A stretch of 64,000 nt of DNA from Propionispora vibrioides (GCF_900110485.1 NZ_FODY01000011.1:1-64000), one strand, 5' to 3'; shown: positions 25,301 through 34,023, counted from the first letter of the stretch. The notes: generated from the letters alone by a model not told the origin. Numbers and translations: made by a program.

Positions 25301-26113
25301 CTATTCCTTTCTGTAGACTGCCGGCATAATGTACCTGTACTTTGTCTGGCTACGGTTGATGGATTCCGAATGCCCGATAAATAAATAGCCTCCCGGTTCG
25401 GTATACTCATAAAACTTGTCAAGTAAGGCCGCTCGCTCGGCAGCCCCAAAGTAGATCATCACATTGCGGCAGAAGATAGTATGAAACTTTTTCTTAAACG
25501 GGAAGGCTTCTTTCAGATTGAAAACCCGGTAAATCACGGCGTTTTTTATCGTATCCGCCACCACACGCCGCTCGTCGTCGAGACGGCGGAAATAGGCGGA
25601 TTGCCAGCTTGGCGGCAAAGCGGCGATGCTTTCCGTGGGATATATCCCCTGCACGGCCTTTTCCAGAACCTCGGTGGAAATATCCGTGGCCAGCAGCTTG
25701 GTATCCCACGGTTGACCGCTGCCCCGGAAGTAATCGTTCAGAATCATGGCCAGCGTATACGGTTCCTCGCCGCTGGAACAACCGGCACTCCAAATTCTCA
25801 GGTCCCGGTCGGCGACGGCAGCAGCCAGATAGGGCAGCACGGTGGCCTTAAAAAATTCAAAATGCCTGACCTCCCGCATAAAATAGGTATGGTTTGTCGT
25901 GAGCCGGTTCAACAGCATGGCCAGGGCTTGGCCGCTTTTATCGGAAATCACTTCCCGGTACAGTTCGGAAAAACTGTTTAAATTTCTTTGTTTCAACACA
26001 TTTTCCAGTCTTCCTACCACCAGGGCCCGTTTTTCCTGGCCCAAATGAATCCCGTAATGGGTTTTCAGAAAATCAGCGATCAATTGAAACTCTTGATCGG
26101 ATATATCCGTCAT
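25301..26113 (-). CDS. cheR: CheR chemoreceptor methyltransferase
   Basis: 270 residues. N-terminal helical domain (FQLIADFLKTHYGIHLGQEK) then the SAM-dependent methyltransferase fold with IWSAGCSSGEEPYTLAMIL (SAM loop), LLATDIS, and FCRNVMIYF. It adds methyl groups to receptor glutamates. ATG 26113 with GGGGGAAGG upstream is chosen over the longer frame. The receptor of this operon lacks an NWETF-type C-terminal tether, so methylation would be tether-independent. Confidence 0.95.
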   Translation of the reverse strand: MTDISDQEFQLIADFLKTHYGIHLGQEKRALVVGRLENVLKQRNLNSFSELYREVISDKSGQALAMLLNRLTTNHTYFMREVRHFEFFKATVLPYLAAAVADRDLRIWSAGCSSGEEPYTLAMILNDYFRGSGQPWDTKLLATDISTEVLEKAVQGIYPTESIAALPPSWQSAYFRRLDDERRVVADTIKNAVIYRVFNLKEAFPFKKKFHTIFCRNVMIYFGAAERAALLDKFYEYTEPGGYLFIGHSESINRSQTKYRYIMPAVYRKE

Positions 26114-26228
26114 AAGCCTTCCCCCAAAAAACATCTGTGCCGGACTGCTGCCGGATATGGCAAAGAGCCTTTTCGCCGGCTGGGCCGGCTATCGCCCGAC
26201 TATTGCCTGCTAAAGACTCTGTGCCTTG

Positions 26229-26253
26229 GGGCGTGTTTGCAAACACACCCTAG
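26229..26253. repeat. Short palindromic repeat unit that supplies the MCP stop codon
   Basis: Arms GGGCGTGTTTG (26229-26239) and CAAACACACCC (26240-26250) are directly joined and followed by TAG. On the minus strand the gene ends in TAG and runs straight into GGTGTGTTTG, so the repeat's terminal TAG is the stop codon of the chemoreceptor. It can fold as a terminator-like hairpin. Confidence 0.65.
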
Positions 26254-27977
26254 TACTTGCCGAAATCGTTACTGCCCAAGGATATTTTAATTTTACTGTT
26301 TGCCGGCTTATCTGCCGGGGCTCCTGGCTCGCTTCCGGTTGGTGAGGGATTTGCTCCGGCCATGGTTTCCAGCATTTTTATGATATCCGGCCGCAGATTT
26401 TCCAGTGAATCCTGACTGTAGCCAACCTTTTTAAGCTTGAATTTATTGACCAGGTTACGCAGTAGTTCAGCCTGACTGGACAGTTCTTCACTGGCCGAGG
26501 CGCTTTCTTCGGCAGTAGCCGAGTTGGTTTGCGTAACCTGCGACACCTGCATAATTCCCTGGTTGACCTGGGCAATGGCCGTGGCCTGCTCATTGGAGGC
26601 GCCGGCAATATCGGCCACCAGGTCTGCTGCATGCGATACCTTTTCAACAATCTGTTTCAGGGCTTCCGCCGTTTCACTGGCAATTTTCGTCCCGGCATCC
26701 ACCTTTTTGATTGAACCTTCAATCATCGTTGTCGTTTCTTTAGCCGCATTAGCGCTGCGGGCCGCCAGGTTGCGCACTTCCTCCGCCACGACGGCAAAAC
26801 CTTTGCCGTGCTGCCCTGCCCGGGCCGCCTCTACGGCGGCATTCAAGGCCAGGATATTGGTTTGGAAGGCAATCTCATCGATCACTTTAATAATCTTGGA
26901 AATGTTGGCCGACGATTCATTAATATCCTCCATCGCCCGTAGCATGCCGCCCATCTGATTTTCGCCCCGGCCGGCATTTTCTTTCGCCTCAACCGCCAGT
27001 TCATTGGCCCGGGTGGCGCTAATTGCGTTCTGTTTAGTCTGGGTGGCAATTTCCTCCATTGAAGCCGACAGTTCTTCCACCGAGCTTGCCTGTTCCGTGG
27101 ACCCCTGCGACAGGGCCTGACTGGAATCGGATACCTGACGGGACGCGGCGGCTACCTGTTCGGCCGAGGAATTAATATTGGTCAGTACATGATTAATGTT
27201 GTCGGTCATTTTCCGGAAGGCACCGGCTAGTACGCCTACCTCATCCTTAGAATCAATGTCAATGGCCACATTCAGATCACCGCCGGCAATCTTCTCCGAA
27301 GCCGCCACCAATGTATTCAGCGGCCGGCTGATCATCCGGGAAATGGCGATCCCCAGCCCAATAGCCACAGCAATCCCGATCGCAATAACGAGCAGCATGA
27401 TCTTGATAGTAGCACTTGTCTGCGCTCCATTGGCCTCGGAACGTTCCCTGCCTGTCGTCACTTTCAGCTCCGCCAGTTTATTAATTGTCTCGTTAATCTC
27501 TTTAGCTAGCTGTATCCCCTCACCATTCATAACCTGCAGCGCCCTATCGGTCTGACCGCTTAACGCCAATTCAAGGATTCTATCATAAATCGGTTTATAG
27601 CGAACCTGCTCCGCTTCCAACTGTTTAAATAACTCCTGACCGGCTTCTGTCCGCAGGCTTTTCTTAAACTTCAGTTTGCTTTCTTCCATTTGCTTTTCCT
27701 GTTCCCGAATACCGGCGACCAACTGATCCCTGACGGACGGATTTTTCTCTAACATAAGATCGCGTAATGCAACCCGGTTAAGCTGATAAGCGTATTGTAC
27801 ATCATCAATATCGCCCAGACCTACGCCAAAATCCTCATAAGCTTCACTATAAGCTTTATCTATGGAGTTGATATTCCAGATACCAATAATTCCGACAAGC
27901 CCGGCAATCAGCGCCACCACGATAAATCCCGTCAACAGCTTTACGGAAATCTTTAGATCGGTAAACCATTTCATCAT
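26250..27977 (-). CDS. Methyl-accepting chemotaxis protein, four-helix-bundle sensor
   Basis: 575 residues: helix ([21 protein letters not shown]), a periplasmic four-helix bundle of the 4HB_MCP type (about 35-185), second helix ([20 protein letters not shown]), HAMP, then the signalling coiled coil with hairpin tip [20 protein letters not shown]. Small polar molecules or energy state are the usual cues for 4HB receptors; none can be named here. GGGAGG supports ATG 27977. It is the only receptor in the operon and so the likely dedicated input for CheA. Confidence 0.94.
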   Translation of the reverse strand: MMKWFTDLKISVKLLTGFIVVALIAGLVGIIGIWNINSIDKAYSEAYEDFGVGLGDIDDVQYAYQLNRVALRDLMLEKNPSVRDQLVAGIREQEKQMEESKLKFKKSLRTEAGQELFKQLEAEQVRYKPIYDRILELALSGQTDRALQVMNGEGIQLAKEINETINKLAELKVTTGRERSEANGAQTSATIKIMLLVIAIGIAVAIGLGIAISRMISRPLNTLVAASEKIAGGDLNVAIDIDSKDEVGVLAGAFRKMTDNINHVLTNINSSAEQVAAASRQVSDSSQALSQGSTEQASSVEELSASMEEIATQTKQNAISATRANELAVEAKENAGRGENQMGGMLRAMEDINESSANISKIIKVIDEIAFQTNILALNAAVEAARAGQHGKGFAVVAEEVRNLAARSANAAKETTTMIEGSIKKVDAGTKIASETAEALKQIVEKVSHAADLVADIAGASNEQATAIAQVNQGIMQVSQVTQTNSATAEESASASEELSSQAELLRNLVNKFKLKKVGYSQDSLENLRPDIIKMLETMAGANPSPTGSEPGAPADKPANSKIKISLGSNDFGKY

Positions 27978-28022
27978 TTCGTTCCTCCCTGATCATAGTT
28001 TTACAGAGTCTCCCTCTGGCCG

Positions 28023-28514
28023 CTACATGTCGCTTAAAACGGCCGTCTCTTCATCACTGATCAGCCGTTCACAATTTAAAAGCAACTTGACCGCATTGCC
28101 GACCTTGCCGATTCCCTTGATATATTTATTGTGAAATGCTTTACCAACTTCCGGCGGCGGAATAATATTCTCATCCTGGATAACCAGGACTTCCAGCACC
28201 GTATCGACAATCAGGCCGATAGCCACCTCGTTGATTTCAATAACCACCACACAGGTCCGGTCATTGTATTCGCGCGGTTCTTTTTTAAACCGCAGCCGGA
28301 CATCCATCACCGGAATAATCTTGCCCCGCAGATTGATAATTCCTTTTATGTAGGCCGGAAGCTCGGGGACTTCCGTAATCACCTGCATGCCAATAATTTC
28401 GATAACATGGCGTATTTCAATGCCATACTCTTCCTGCCCCAATGAGAAGGTAAGAAATTTCCCCTTCTGGGTGTCCTCTTCCGCTATGATCATTTCCTCT
28501 GCGACCTGGGTCAT
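28023..28514 (-). CDS. cheW: CheW coupling protein
   Basis: 163 residues with the two SH3-like subdomains of CheW: FLTFSLGQEEYGIEIRHVIEI, then AYIKGIINLRGKIIPVMDVR, GLIVDTVLEV and YIKGIGKV. It links receptor and CheA. Short spacers place it between cheA (upstream) and the receptor gene in one transcript. Confidence 0.95.
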   Translation of the reverse strand: MTQVAEEMIIAEEDTQKGKFLTFSLGQEEYGIEIRHVIEIIGMQVITEVPELPAYIKGIINLRGKIIPVMDVRLRFKKEPREYNDRTCVVVIEINEVAIGLIVDTVLEVLVIQDENIIPPPEVGKAFHNKYIKGIGKVGNAVKLLLNCERLISDEETAVLSDM

Positions 28515-28551
28515 AGCTCTCCCCCTTTTCTTTCGCTTGCCGGAGCACTGC

Positions 28552-30603
28552 CTAGTATTGATGATGGATGATACTCTCCATATCCAGAATCAGACTGATA
28601 TGTCCGTCACCCAGCAAGGCACAGCCGGCTAAGCCCTCTACTTTTTTGATATACCGGGGCAGGGCTTTAATGACTACCTGCTGCTGCCCCAACAGCTCAT
28701 CGGCAAAAAGGCAGGCCCCCTTGCCATTATGTTCCACCAAAACGATAATTCCCTGATAAATGTCCGTTACTTCCGTCGCTACCTGATAGCGTTCATGGAG
28801 ACGCAGTACCGGATAACAGATCCCGCGGATGATCATCATCTCGTTGCCGTCAGGATCGACAATCAGTTCACCGGGTTGCGGCCGGAAGGACTGCTGAATG
28901 GCAACGGTCGGCACCGTATAGCGTGACCGTCCCACCCGGATGGTCATTCCGTCAATGATGGCCAGCGTCAGCGGAATCCGGATGGCAATCGTCGTCCCTT
29001 CACCCCGCGTACTGTCAATCTGGACCATGCCGCCGATTTTTTCAATATTTTTTGTGACCACATCCATGCCGACACCGCGGCCGGAAAGCTCGGTAACCGC
29101 TTCCTTCGTCGAAAATCCGGGGAGAAAAATAAACGAATAAATCTCCTTGTCCGTCAGTTCGCTGTCTGTTTTTAAGGTCAGACCGTTGGCCCTGGCCTTC
29201 TTGATAATTTTATCCCGGTCCAGCCCCCGGCCGTCGTCCTTGACAAGGATCCAGACCTCGCCGCCGGCATTTTTTGCCTCCAGTGTAATCGTCCCCTGCC
29301 GGGGCTTGCCGGCAGCTTCCCGTTCCGCCGCCGGTTCAATGCCGTGATCCAGTGAATTGCGGATTAAATGCATCAGCGGATCGGAAATGTGTTCAATAAT
29401 ATTCTTGTCCACCTCGGTCTCTTCCCCGACAATGTTCAACTTTACTTCCTTCTGCAGCGACTTGCCGGTATCCCGGACAATGCGGTTCATCTTGTGAAAG
29501 GTCGGCGACAGGGGCACCATCCGGATCGCCATCACCGTGTCCTGCAGTTCATGGGTCAATTTTTGCAGTTGCCGGGCCGATTTATAAAAGCTGTCCAGCG
29601 GCAATCCGGCTAATTCGCGGTTCTGCGTTACCATCGCCTGGGTAATCACCAACTCGCCGACCACGTCCATCAGCTTGTCCAGCTTGTCCACGCTGACACT
29701 GATCATACTTTGACAAGTAAAACCCGTTGTATTCGTCTTGTCAATCCGGCAGACAGCACTCTCCAGCGGGGCCTCCGGCTCATCCAGCAGAATCTGCCGC
29801 GGCGGTCCCGGCCGCCGCGACTGCTCCGGCATGCCGTCCCACTCGCTTAGCTCCAGGCGGCTGATAAAGGCCGTCTGCATCAAAGTCGTCTGCAGGTCCT
29901 TCTTATCCTGGTCGGACGCAAACATCATCGTAAAACCGCTCTGCCTGATCACCTCGGCACTGGCTTCATTAGCGATGATATCCTCCGGATCGTAGACCAG
30001 ATCTTCCGTTACTCCTTTTAAGCCATGTACGATAGCAAAAGCCCGGACGTTTTCCATCTCACAGCCGTCTTCAAAAAAGATAACGGCTTTATAATATTGC
30101 TTGGCAGAAACCTCCTGCCGGTTCGACGGAATATAATATTGCTGCTTCTGGGAAGCTTCCCTCGGTCCAACCGGCAAACCGCCACCGGGCTGACTGGTCT
30201 TCAGTTGTTCCAGAAATACCCTCACGGTATCCAGCAGCGCCGTCGCCTCCCGGTCACTCAGCCTGCCCTTCTGGATCTCGTCCATTTCCCCTTTTATGTA
30301 GTCAACGCATTCCAAAACAATGTCAGTCAGGCCGGAGTGGTCAATCGTATCCGGCTTATTCTCCCGGATAAAATAAAACAGATCTTCGGTCGCATGAGCC
30401 AGAGAAGAAATGTTTTTAAACAACATCATGGCAGCAGAGCTTTTAATCGTGTGCATAATACGAAAAATCTGGTTGATGGCCGCAATCGAGAATCCCTGAT
30501 CCCGCTCACTGCTTAGCACTGCCTGTTCAAGCTGCTCCACTAACTGGACCGTTTCAAAAATAAACATTTCCAACATGGGCTCACGATTTATACCGTCTGA
30601 CAT
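28552..30603 (-). CDS. cheA: CheA chemotaxis histidine kinase
   Basis: 683 residues. P1 domain with phosphoacceptor His51 (RIMHTIKSSAAM), a linker and P2-like region (about 165-265), the P3 dimerisation helices (VDKLDKLMDVVGELVI), P4 ATPase (DPLMHLIRNSLDHGIE, DDGRGLD, GFSTKEAVTELSGRGVGMDV) and the P5 CheW-like domain to the end. All catalytic motifs are intact. It should phosphorylate the CheY encoded just upstream and the CheB receiver. Confidence 0.96.
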   Translation of the reverse strand: MSDGINREPMLEMFIFETVQLVEQLEQAVLSSERDQGFSIAAINQIFRIMHTIKSSAAMMLFKNISSLAHATEDLFYFIRENKPDTIDHSGLTDIVLECVDYIKGEMDEIQKGRLSDREATALLDTVRVFLEQLKTSQPGGGLPVGPREASQKQQYYIPSNRQEVSAKQYYKAVIFFEDGCEMENVRAFAIVHGLKGVTEDLVYDPEDIIANEASAEVIRQSGFTMMFASDQDKKDLQTTLMQTAFISRLELSEWDGMPEQSRRPGPPRQILLDEPEAPLESAVCRIDKTNTTGFTCQSMISVSVDKLDKLMDVVGELVITQAMVTQNRELAGLPLDSFYKSARQLQKLTHELQDTVMAIRMVPLSPTFHKMNRIVRDTGKSLQKEVKLNIVGEETEVDKNIIEHISDPLMHLIRNSLDHGIEPAAEREAAGKPRQGTITLEAKNAGGEVWILVKDDGRGLDRDKIIKKARANGLTLKTDSELTDKEIYSFIFLPGFSTKEAVTELSGRGVGMDVVTKNIEKIGGMVQIDSTRGEGTTIAIRIPLTLAIIDGMTIRVGRSRYTVPTVAIQQSFRPQPGELIVDPDGNEMMIIRGICYPVLRLHERYQVATEVTDIYQGIIVLVEHNGKGACLFADELLGQQQVVIKALPRYIKKVEGLAGCALLGDGHISLILDMESIIHHQY

Positions 30604-30640
30604 CCAACCACCTCTCTGCTTTTCATCATCACGCGAACTT

Positions 30641-30994
30641 TTACAGGCTGCTCATGGTTTTAAGTACATGATCTTCCTTGAACGGTTTTACGATAAACCC
30701 CTTGGCACCGCAGCCAATGGCCTCCATCACACAACTTTGCTGGCTCATTGCCGTGATAACGATAATGGTTGCCGCGGCATCAATAGCCTTGATCTTCTTG
30801 ATCGCCGTAATCCCATCCATTTCCGGCATGGTAATATCCATCGTCACAATGTCCGGGCGCAGCTCTTCATACTTTTGTATGCCAACCAACCCGTTTTCCG
30901 CTTCGCCCACCACCTGATAACCGTTGTTTTCCAGCATCAGCTTCAACGCATGCCTCATAAACAGCGCATCGTCTATAATTAGTACACTCTTCAC
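30641..30994 (-). CDS. cheY: CheY response regulator
   Basis: 117 residues, receiver only: DD at 8-9, phospho-Asp53 in IVTMDITMPEMDG, Thr in VITAMSQ, Lys near 103 in FIVKPFKED. Closest in style to Bacillus/Thermotoga CheY. GTG start at 30994 preceded by GAGGTGA. It lies 47 nt after the tetR gene and 37 nt before cheA, in the same direction. Confidence 0.94.
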   Translation of the reverse strand: MKSVLIIDDALFMRHALKLMLENNGYQVVGEAENGLVGIQKYEELRPDIVTMDITMPEMDGITAIKKIKAIDAAATIIVITAMSQQSCVMEAIGCGAKGFIVKPFKEDHVLKTMSSL

Positions 30995-31041
30995 AATTTC
31001 ACCTCATCAGCTCATAATTTGTTACTGTCCCCAATTACTTG

Positions 31042-31626
31042 TCAACACCGGGCAAGCAGTTTTTCAAGGACGGTCAGCACCCGCGCTTTTAAAGAATAGC
31101 TGTACCGTTTCATTCGCCAGGCAACTACACTGGCCTGGAAATAACCGTAAAGCACCTCGCCGAGCTCCTCACTGGTAAAATAATCGCTTATTTCGCCGCG
31201 CGCCTGCGCCAGCTCGATCAGTTCAACAAAACAGGCCGCCCGCCGGTTGTAAATAGCCTGGCCAACTTCAGCTGTCGCCGGATTACTTAAGAACGAAGTG
31301 TAATAATAATTGACTGCCGTAATGGCCGGATAATTCTCGTAGTATTCGGCATACATTTTAACAAAAAACAAGATATTCTCTTTTGCCCCGGCCTGATTCT
31401 CCCGAATACTCGTGTGTATCAACTTGTCAAACTTGGCAAAGTATTTTAGAATCTCCAGAAGAATGTCATCTTTACTTTTGAAATGACGGTATAGCGCTGA
31501 TTCGGCAATTTCCTGGCGTACTGCCAGTTCCTTGGTGGATAAGCCTGCTATCCCTAACTCATCTATAATATCAATCGCACTTACAATAATTTTATCCCTA
31601 CGCGAAGGAAATTGTTTTGCTGCCAT
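31042..31626 (-). CDS. TetR-family repressor heading the chemosensory operon
   Basis: 194 residues. N-terminal DNA-binding domain: RRDKIIVSAIDIIDELGIAG, LSTKELAVRQEIAESALYRHFKSKDDILLEIL, the TetR helix-turn-helix. The C-terminal ligand/dimer domain is alpha-helical with an aromatic NYYYTSFL stretch, resembling FadR-like fatty-acid-responsive members only loosely. GGAGG before ATG 31626. A palindromic operator overlaps its own promoter, so it represses itself and, since no terminator lies before cheY, probably the che genes too. Confidence 0.85.
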   Translation of the reverse strand: MAAKQFPSRRDKIIVSAIDIIDELGIAGLSTKELAVRQEIAESALYRHFKSKDDILLEILKYFAKFDKLIHTSIRENQAGAKENILFFVKMYAEYYENYPAITAVNYYYTSFLSNPATAEVGQAIYNRRAACFVELIELAQARGEISDYFTSEELGEVLYGYFQASVVAWRMKRYSYSLKARVLTVLEKLLARC

Positions 31627-31640
31627 CTTTACCTCCATTT

Positions 31641-31695
31641 TTAGTTAGTGAACACTCACTAACTAAAGTCTACTCCAAAATATTCCACTAGACAA
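31641..31695 (-). promoter_or_regulatory. Promoter and TetR operator of the tetR-che operon
   Basis: On the minus strand TTGTCT (plus 31690-31695) and TAGACT (plus 31667-31672) are 17 bp apart. Immediately downstream a perfect 11-bp inverted repeat TTAGTTAGTGA / TCACTAACTAA (31641-31651 / 31656-31666, 4-bp centre) covers the transcription start, a standard TetR autoregulatory site. Confidence 0.8.
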
Positions 31696-31784
31696 GGCTA
31701 TTATGTAAATTCTCCTATATTTTCCTAAAATTTTTGCCTCATAAAAACAGCTCTTCTGCATCATCTAACCCATGGATCAGTTTG

Positions 31785-31865
31785 CCGTCTTTTTTCGCCC
31801 TGCTTCGTTGTTGCATACCTATATCCTATATAAATACGGCTTCGCCGCCTCGCAGGCAAAAGGTC
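31785..31865. repeat. Possible degenerate copy of the palindromic repeat
   Basis: TTTTTCGCCCTGC (31791-31803) and GCAGGCAAAA (31852-31861) are inverted around a centre with CATACC and TATATAAATACGG, similar to the inner part of the copies at 38170 and 63786. Outer ends are not recognisable. Confidence 0.3.
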
Positions 31866-31949
31866 CCTGTACTTTAGCTGGTGCTTTACGGGCAGGACAT
31901 ATCTATGGAAGAAAAATATATCTTCCAATAGATAATAAAAAAACAAAAA

Positions 31950-31977
31950 ACCCGCCGGTCATAACGACCAGCAGGCA
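31950..31977 (-). terminator. Terminator of the tRNA-Ser pair
   Basis: Stem GCCTGCTGGTC / GACCGGCGGG on the minus strand followed by TTTTTTGTTTTTTT, 14 nt beyond tRNA-Ser(GCT). Confidence 0.85.
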
Positions 31978-31990
31978 TTTTCCGATTATA

Positions 31991-32081
31991 TGGCGGAGCG
32001 ACAGGGATTTGAACCCTGGCGGGCCTTACGACCCCTAACGATTTAGCAAACCGTCCTCTTCAGCCACTTGAGTATCGCTCC
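31991..32081 (-). tRNA. tRNA-Ser (anticodon GCT)
   Basis: A 91-nt type II tRNA with CCA encoded: acceptor GGAGCGA/TCGCTCC, anticodon loop with GCT (TTGCTAA), long variable arm, T arm GGGTTCAAATCCC. Reads AGC and AGU. Confidence 0.96.
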
Positions 32082-32154
32082 GTAATGCTGATAAAACTAC
32101 TTTTCAGTATAAAGTACCACCACAAACCTTGTCAATCATCATTTGTTGGCAATA

Positions 32155-32243
32155 TGGCGGAGGGGGTGGGATTCGAACCCACGGTCCCTTGCGGGATCAC
32201 TGGTTTTCAAGACCAGCTCCATAAACCACTCGGACACCCCTCC
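32155..32243 (-). tRNA. tRNA-Ser (anticodon TGA)
   Basis: An 89-nt type II tRNA with CCA encoded: acceptor GGAGGGG/CCCCTCC, anticodon loop CTTGAAA (TGA), variable stem GATCCCGCAAGGGACC, T arm GGGTTCGAATCCC. It lies 73 bp upstream of tRNA-Ser(GCT) in the same direction, so the two are probably co-transcribed. Confidence 0.97.
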
Positions 32244-32393
32244 GTGTAGATACACAGGATATTATATCAATCGGCACCCTCCCTGTCAAGCCGCGGCCAC
32301 AGGTAAATAACACCACTCTGCGCTTCCTGACGGAGAGCAATTCCGGTTACCACGAATTAATGCAAAATTAATCGAACTTTGCTTTCTATCAAC

Positions 32394-32422
32394 TTGACTA
32401 TCGGCTATAGTAAGAGTATATT
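32394..32422 (+). promoter_or_regulatory. Promoter of the corA leader
   Basis: TTGACT (32394-32399), 17 bp, TATATT (32417-32422). Transcription would begin near 32430, leaving a leader of about 170 nt before corA. Confidence 0.7.
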
Positions 32423-32429
32423 TTAAAGT

Positions 32430-32580
32430 AAATTAAGGCTTTCGTTTAGGCAGGTGAGTAATATGGATGTAGACCGACCTAGATCGCATACGTTCGCAAA
32501 TTTATTCTATAATGGGGAAATATTCTGTTTTTTGCTGTTTAATCCTTCTTGATTCAACCAGCAGAATGGGTGTCTCCCCG
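32430..32580 (+). promoter_or_regulatory. Structured 5' leader of corA, possible cation-responsive element
   Basis: The leader opens with TTTCGTTTAGGCAGGTGAG, loosely like the CGTTAGGTGAGG start of the M-box Mg2+ riboswitch, and later forms a long hairpin: GGGG (32514-32517), ATTCTG (32522-32527) and GCTG (32534-32537) pair with CAGC (32559-32562), CAGAAT (32562-32567) and CCCC (32576-32579). CAGC and CAGAAT share a base, so the two inner pairings compete at that point. No M-box core could be confirmed, so the ligand is open. Confidence 0.4.
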
Positions 32581-32600
32581 GCAGAAAGAGGGACATTCCG

Positions 32601-33551
32601 ATGCTGACAATCTATAAAAGCAATTATACATCCATTCGCGAGTTAACCCAGGATACCATCGAAAAAGGCGCCTGGATTAATCTGGTCAACCCGACTACCG
32701 ATGAATTACATCTGGTGACCGCCTTGGCCAATATACCCAACGACTTTCTCCGGGCGGCGCTGGACGAAGAAGAACGCTCCCGTACTGAGATTGAAGATAA
32801 CGCGCTGCTGATTATCACCAATATTCCCATTATGCGCAACAATGATAGCTATGATACACTGCCGCTTGGCATCATTCTAACAACCGAATATATCATTACC
32901 GTCTGCCTGGAACAAAATGATGTCCTGTCAGACTTTAATCCGGCTAACTGCCGGTTGTTCAGCACCTTCAAAAAAACCCGCTTTTTATTCCAGATTCTTT
33001 ATAAATCGGCCACCCTATACCTCAAATACGTTAAGCAGATCAACCGCCGGACCGACGAGATTGAACGGCATCTGCGGAAATCGGCCAAAAACCAGGATAT
33101 TTTTGAACTGCTGGATTTGCAAAAGGCTTTCACCTATTTTACCGCTTCCCTGCGCTCCAACGGCATTGTTTTGGAAAAATTGCTGCGACTGCGCTCCAAT
33201 ATCCAGCTACAGCACCTGATTACCATTTATGAAGAAGATGAGGATTTGCTGGAGGATGTTATCATCGAAAATAAGCAGGCTATTGAAATGGTGGAAATGT
33301 ACAGTAACATCCTGAACGGCATGATGGACACCTTCGCTTCCATCATTTCCAACAATCTCAATATGATCATGAAATTTTTGACCTCTGTCACCATATTGCT
33401 GGCCATTCCGACGATGATTTCCAGCTTTTTCGGTATGAATGTCGATATTCCCTGGGGCGGCGAGCTGAACGGGTTTGTCAACGTGACCGTGCTGGCCATC
33501 CTGGCCACCTGCGTGACCGCCTTCAGCCTCTGGAAAAAAAGATTTTTCTAG
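32601..33551 (+). CDS. corA: CorA-family divalent cation transporter
   Basis: 316 residues: soluble N-terminal alpha/beta domain, a long helix (about 150-250) rich in acidic residues (YEEDEDLLEDVIIENKQAIE), then two C-terminal membrane helices with the GMN signature (SSFFGMNVDIPW) in the pore loop between them and a basic tail WKKRFF. A homopentameric Mg2+ (or Co2+/Ni2+) channel. The stop codon TAG is the first triplet of a short palindromic repeat. The structured leader suggests control by metal. Confidence 0.93.
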   Translation: MLTIYKSNYTSIRELTQDTIEKGAWINLVNPTTDELHLVTALANIPNDFLRAALDEEERSRTEIEDNALLIITNIPIMRNNDSYDTLPLGIILTTEYIITVCLEQNDVLSDFNPANCRLFSTFKKTRFLFQILYKSATLYLKYVKQINRRTDEIERHLRKSAKNQDIFELLDLQKAFTYFTASLRSNGIVLEKLLRLRSNIQLQHLITIYEEDEDLLEDVIIENKQAIEMVEMYSNILNGMMDTFASIISNNLNMIMKFLTSVTILLAIPTMISSFFGMNVDIPWGGELNGFVNVTVLAILATCVTAFSLWKKRFF

Positions 33552-33611
33552 GGAGCCGCTGATTTAATGAGCCTGCCAGCCTGGCAGTGTGAATAAATCA
33601 GTGATCCCCTA
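33549..33611. repeat. Short palindromic repeat whose TAG is the corA stop codon
   Basis: TAGGGAGCCGCTGATTTAAT at 33549 and, in reverse complement, TAGGGGATCACTGATTTATT at the right end (33592-33611), joined by a short GC-rich centre CCAGCCTGGCAG. These are the termini seen on the full-length copy 35126-35291, so this is an internally deleted form of 63 bp. Confidence 0.75.
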
Positions 33612-33622
33612 ACCATCAAACA

Positions 33623-33664
33623 AAAAACACGGACAAGACGGTTATGCCGCCTGGCCGTGTTTTT
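33623..33664. terminator. Bidirectional terminator between corA and the NrdD-like gene
   Basis: Stem AAAAACACGG / CCGTGTTTTT (33623-33632 / 33655-33664) with an inner stem and T7 on the plus strand; the A run gives a T run on the minus strand. Confidence 0.8.
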
Positions 33665-33674
33665 TTATTGTCTT

Positions 33675-33953
33675 CTATAAATGGGTGACCCTGTCGGCCA
33701 ATTCAGCCTGCTTGGCATCGTTGAAACGGTCGTCAGTGCTCAAGTAGCCGGTGATCCTTCTAATCCGTCTGATCGGCGACTTTTCCAGGGACCGGATGAT
33801 CAGTTCATCCCCCTCAATGGTGATCTGTATTTCGCCCAGCAGCTTGTGCTGCGCCGCCCAGTATTCTTTTTCCGCCGCTACTGCGCTCATCAGTTCTTCT
33901 TCCGTAACGGCTTCGTCAGCCATGACCCGGATACCGTCAATGATTTGTACCAT
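33675..33953 (-). CDS. Small protein resembling the glycyl-radical tail of class III RNR (NrdD)
   Basis: 92 residues from ATG 33953 (GGAGGAG upstream; TTG 33968 also possible). The C-terminus IRRIRRITGYLSTDDRFNDA then KQAELADRVTHL aligns with the end of anaerobic ribonucleotide reductase NrdD (recalled E. coli tail: RRVCGYLGSPDARPFNAGKQ, then EEVKRRVKHL). The Gly of RITGYL (residue 69) falls on the glycyl-radical position. The zinc-binding cysteines of NrdD are absent, as is the catalytic barrel. The first 60 residues form an acidic helix and a small strand pair (EIQITIEGDELIIRSLE). It might be a spare radical-domain or a regulator of NrdD; function is unproven. Confidence 0.7.
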   Translation of the reverse strand: MVQIIDGIRVMADEAVTEEELMSAVAAEKEYWAAQHKLLGEIQITIEGDELIIRSLEKSPIRRIRRITGYLSTDDRFNDAKQAELADRVTHL

Positions 33954-34001
33954 TTCATTCTCCTCCAAGCTGCATCAATATGATTTTATATTCTAATAAT
34001 A

Positions 34002-34023
34002 ACTATTATTTAAAAATAGTCAA
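34002..34023 (-). promoter_or_regulatory. Promoter and AT-rich palindrome upstream of the NrdD-like gene
   Basis: The plus segment 34002-34020 (ACTATTATTTAAAAATAGT) is a near-perfect palindrome. It overlaps a minus-strand TTGACT (plus 34018-34023) with a TTATTA/TATTAT -10 about 17-18 bp on, so the palindrome fills the spacer and could be an operator. Confidence 0.5.

Noticed and set aside
31772-32038. An 88-aa rightward ORF
   Set aside because: Ends antisense to tRNA-Ser and covers the terminator, with no ribosome-binding site.
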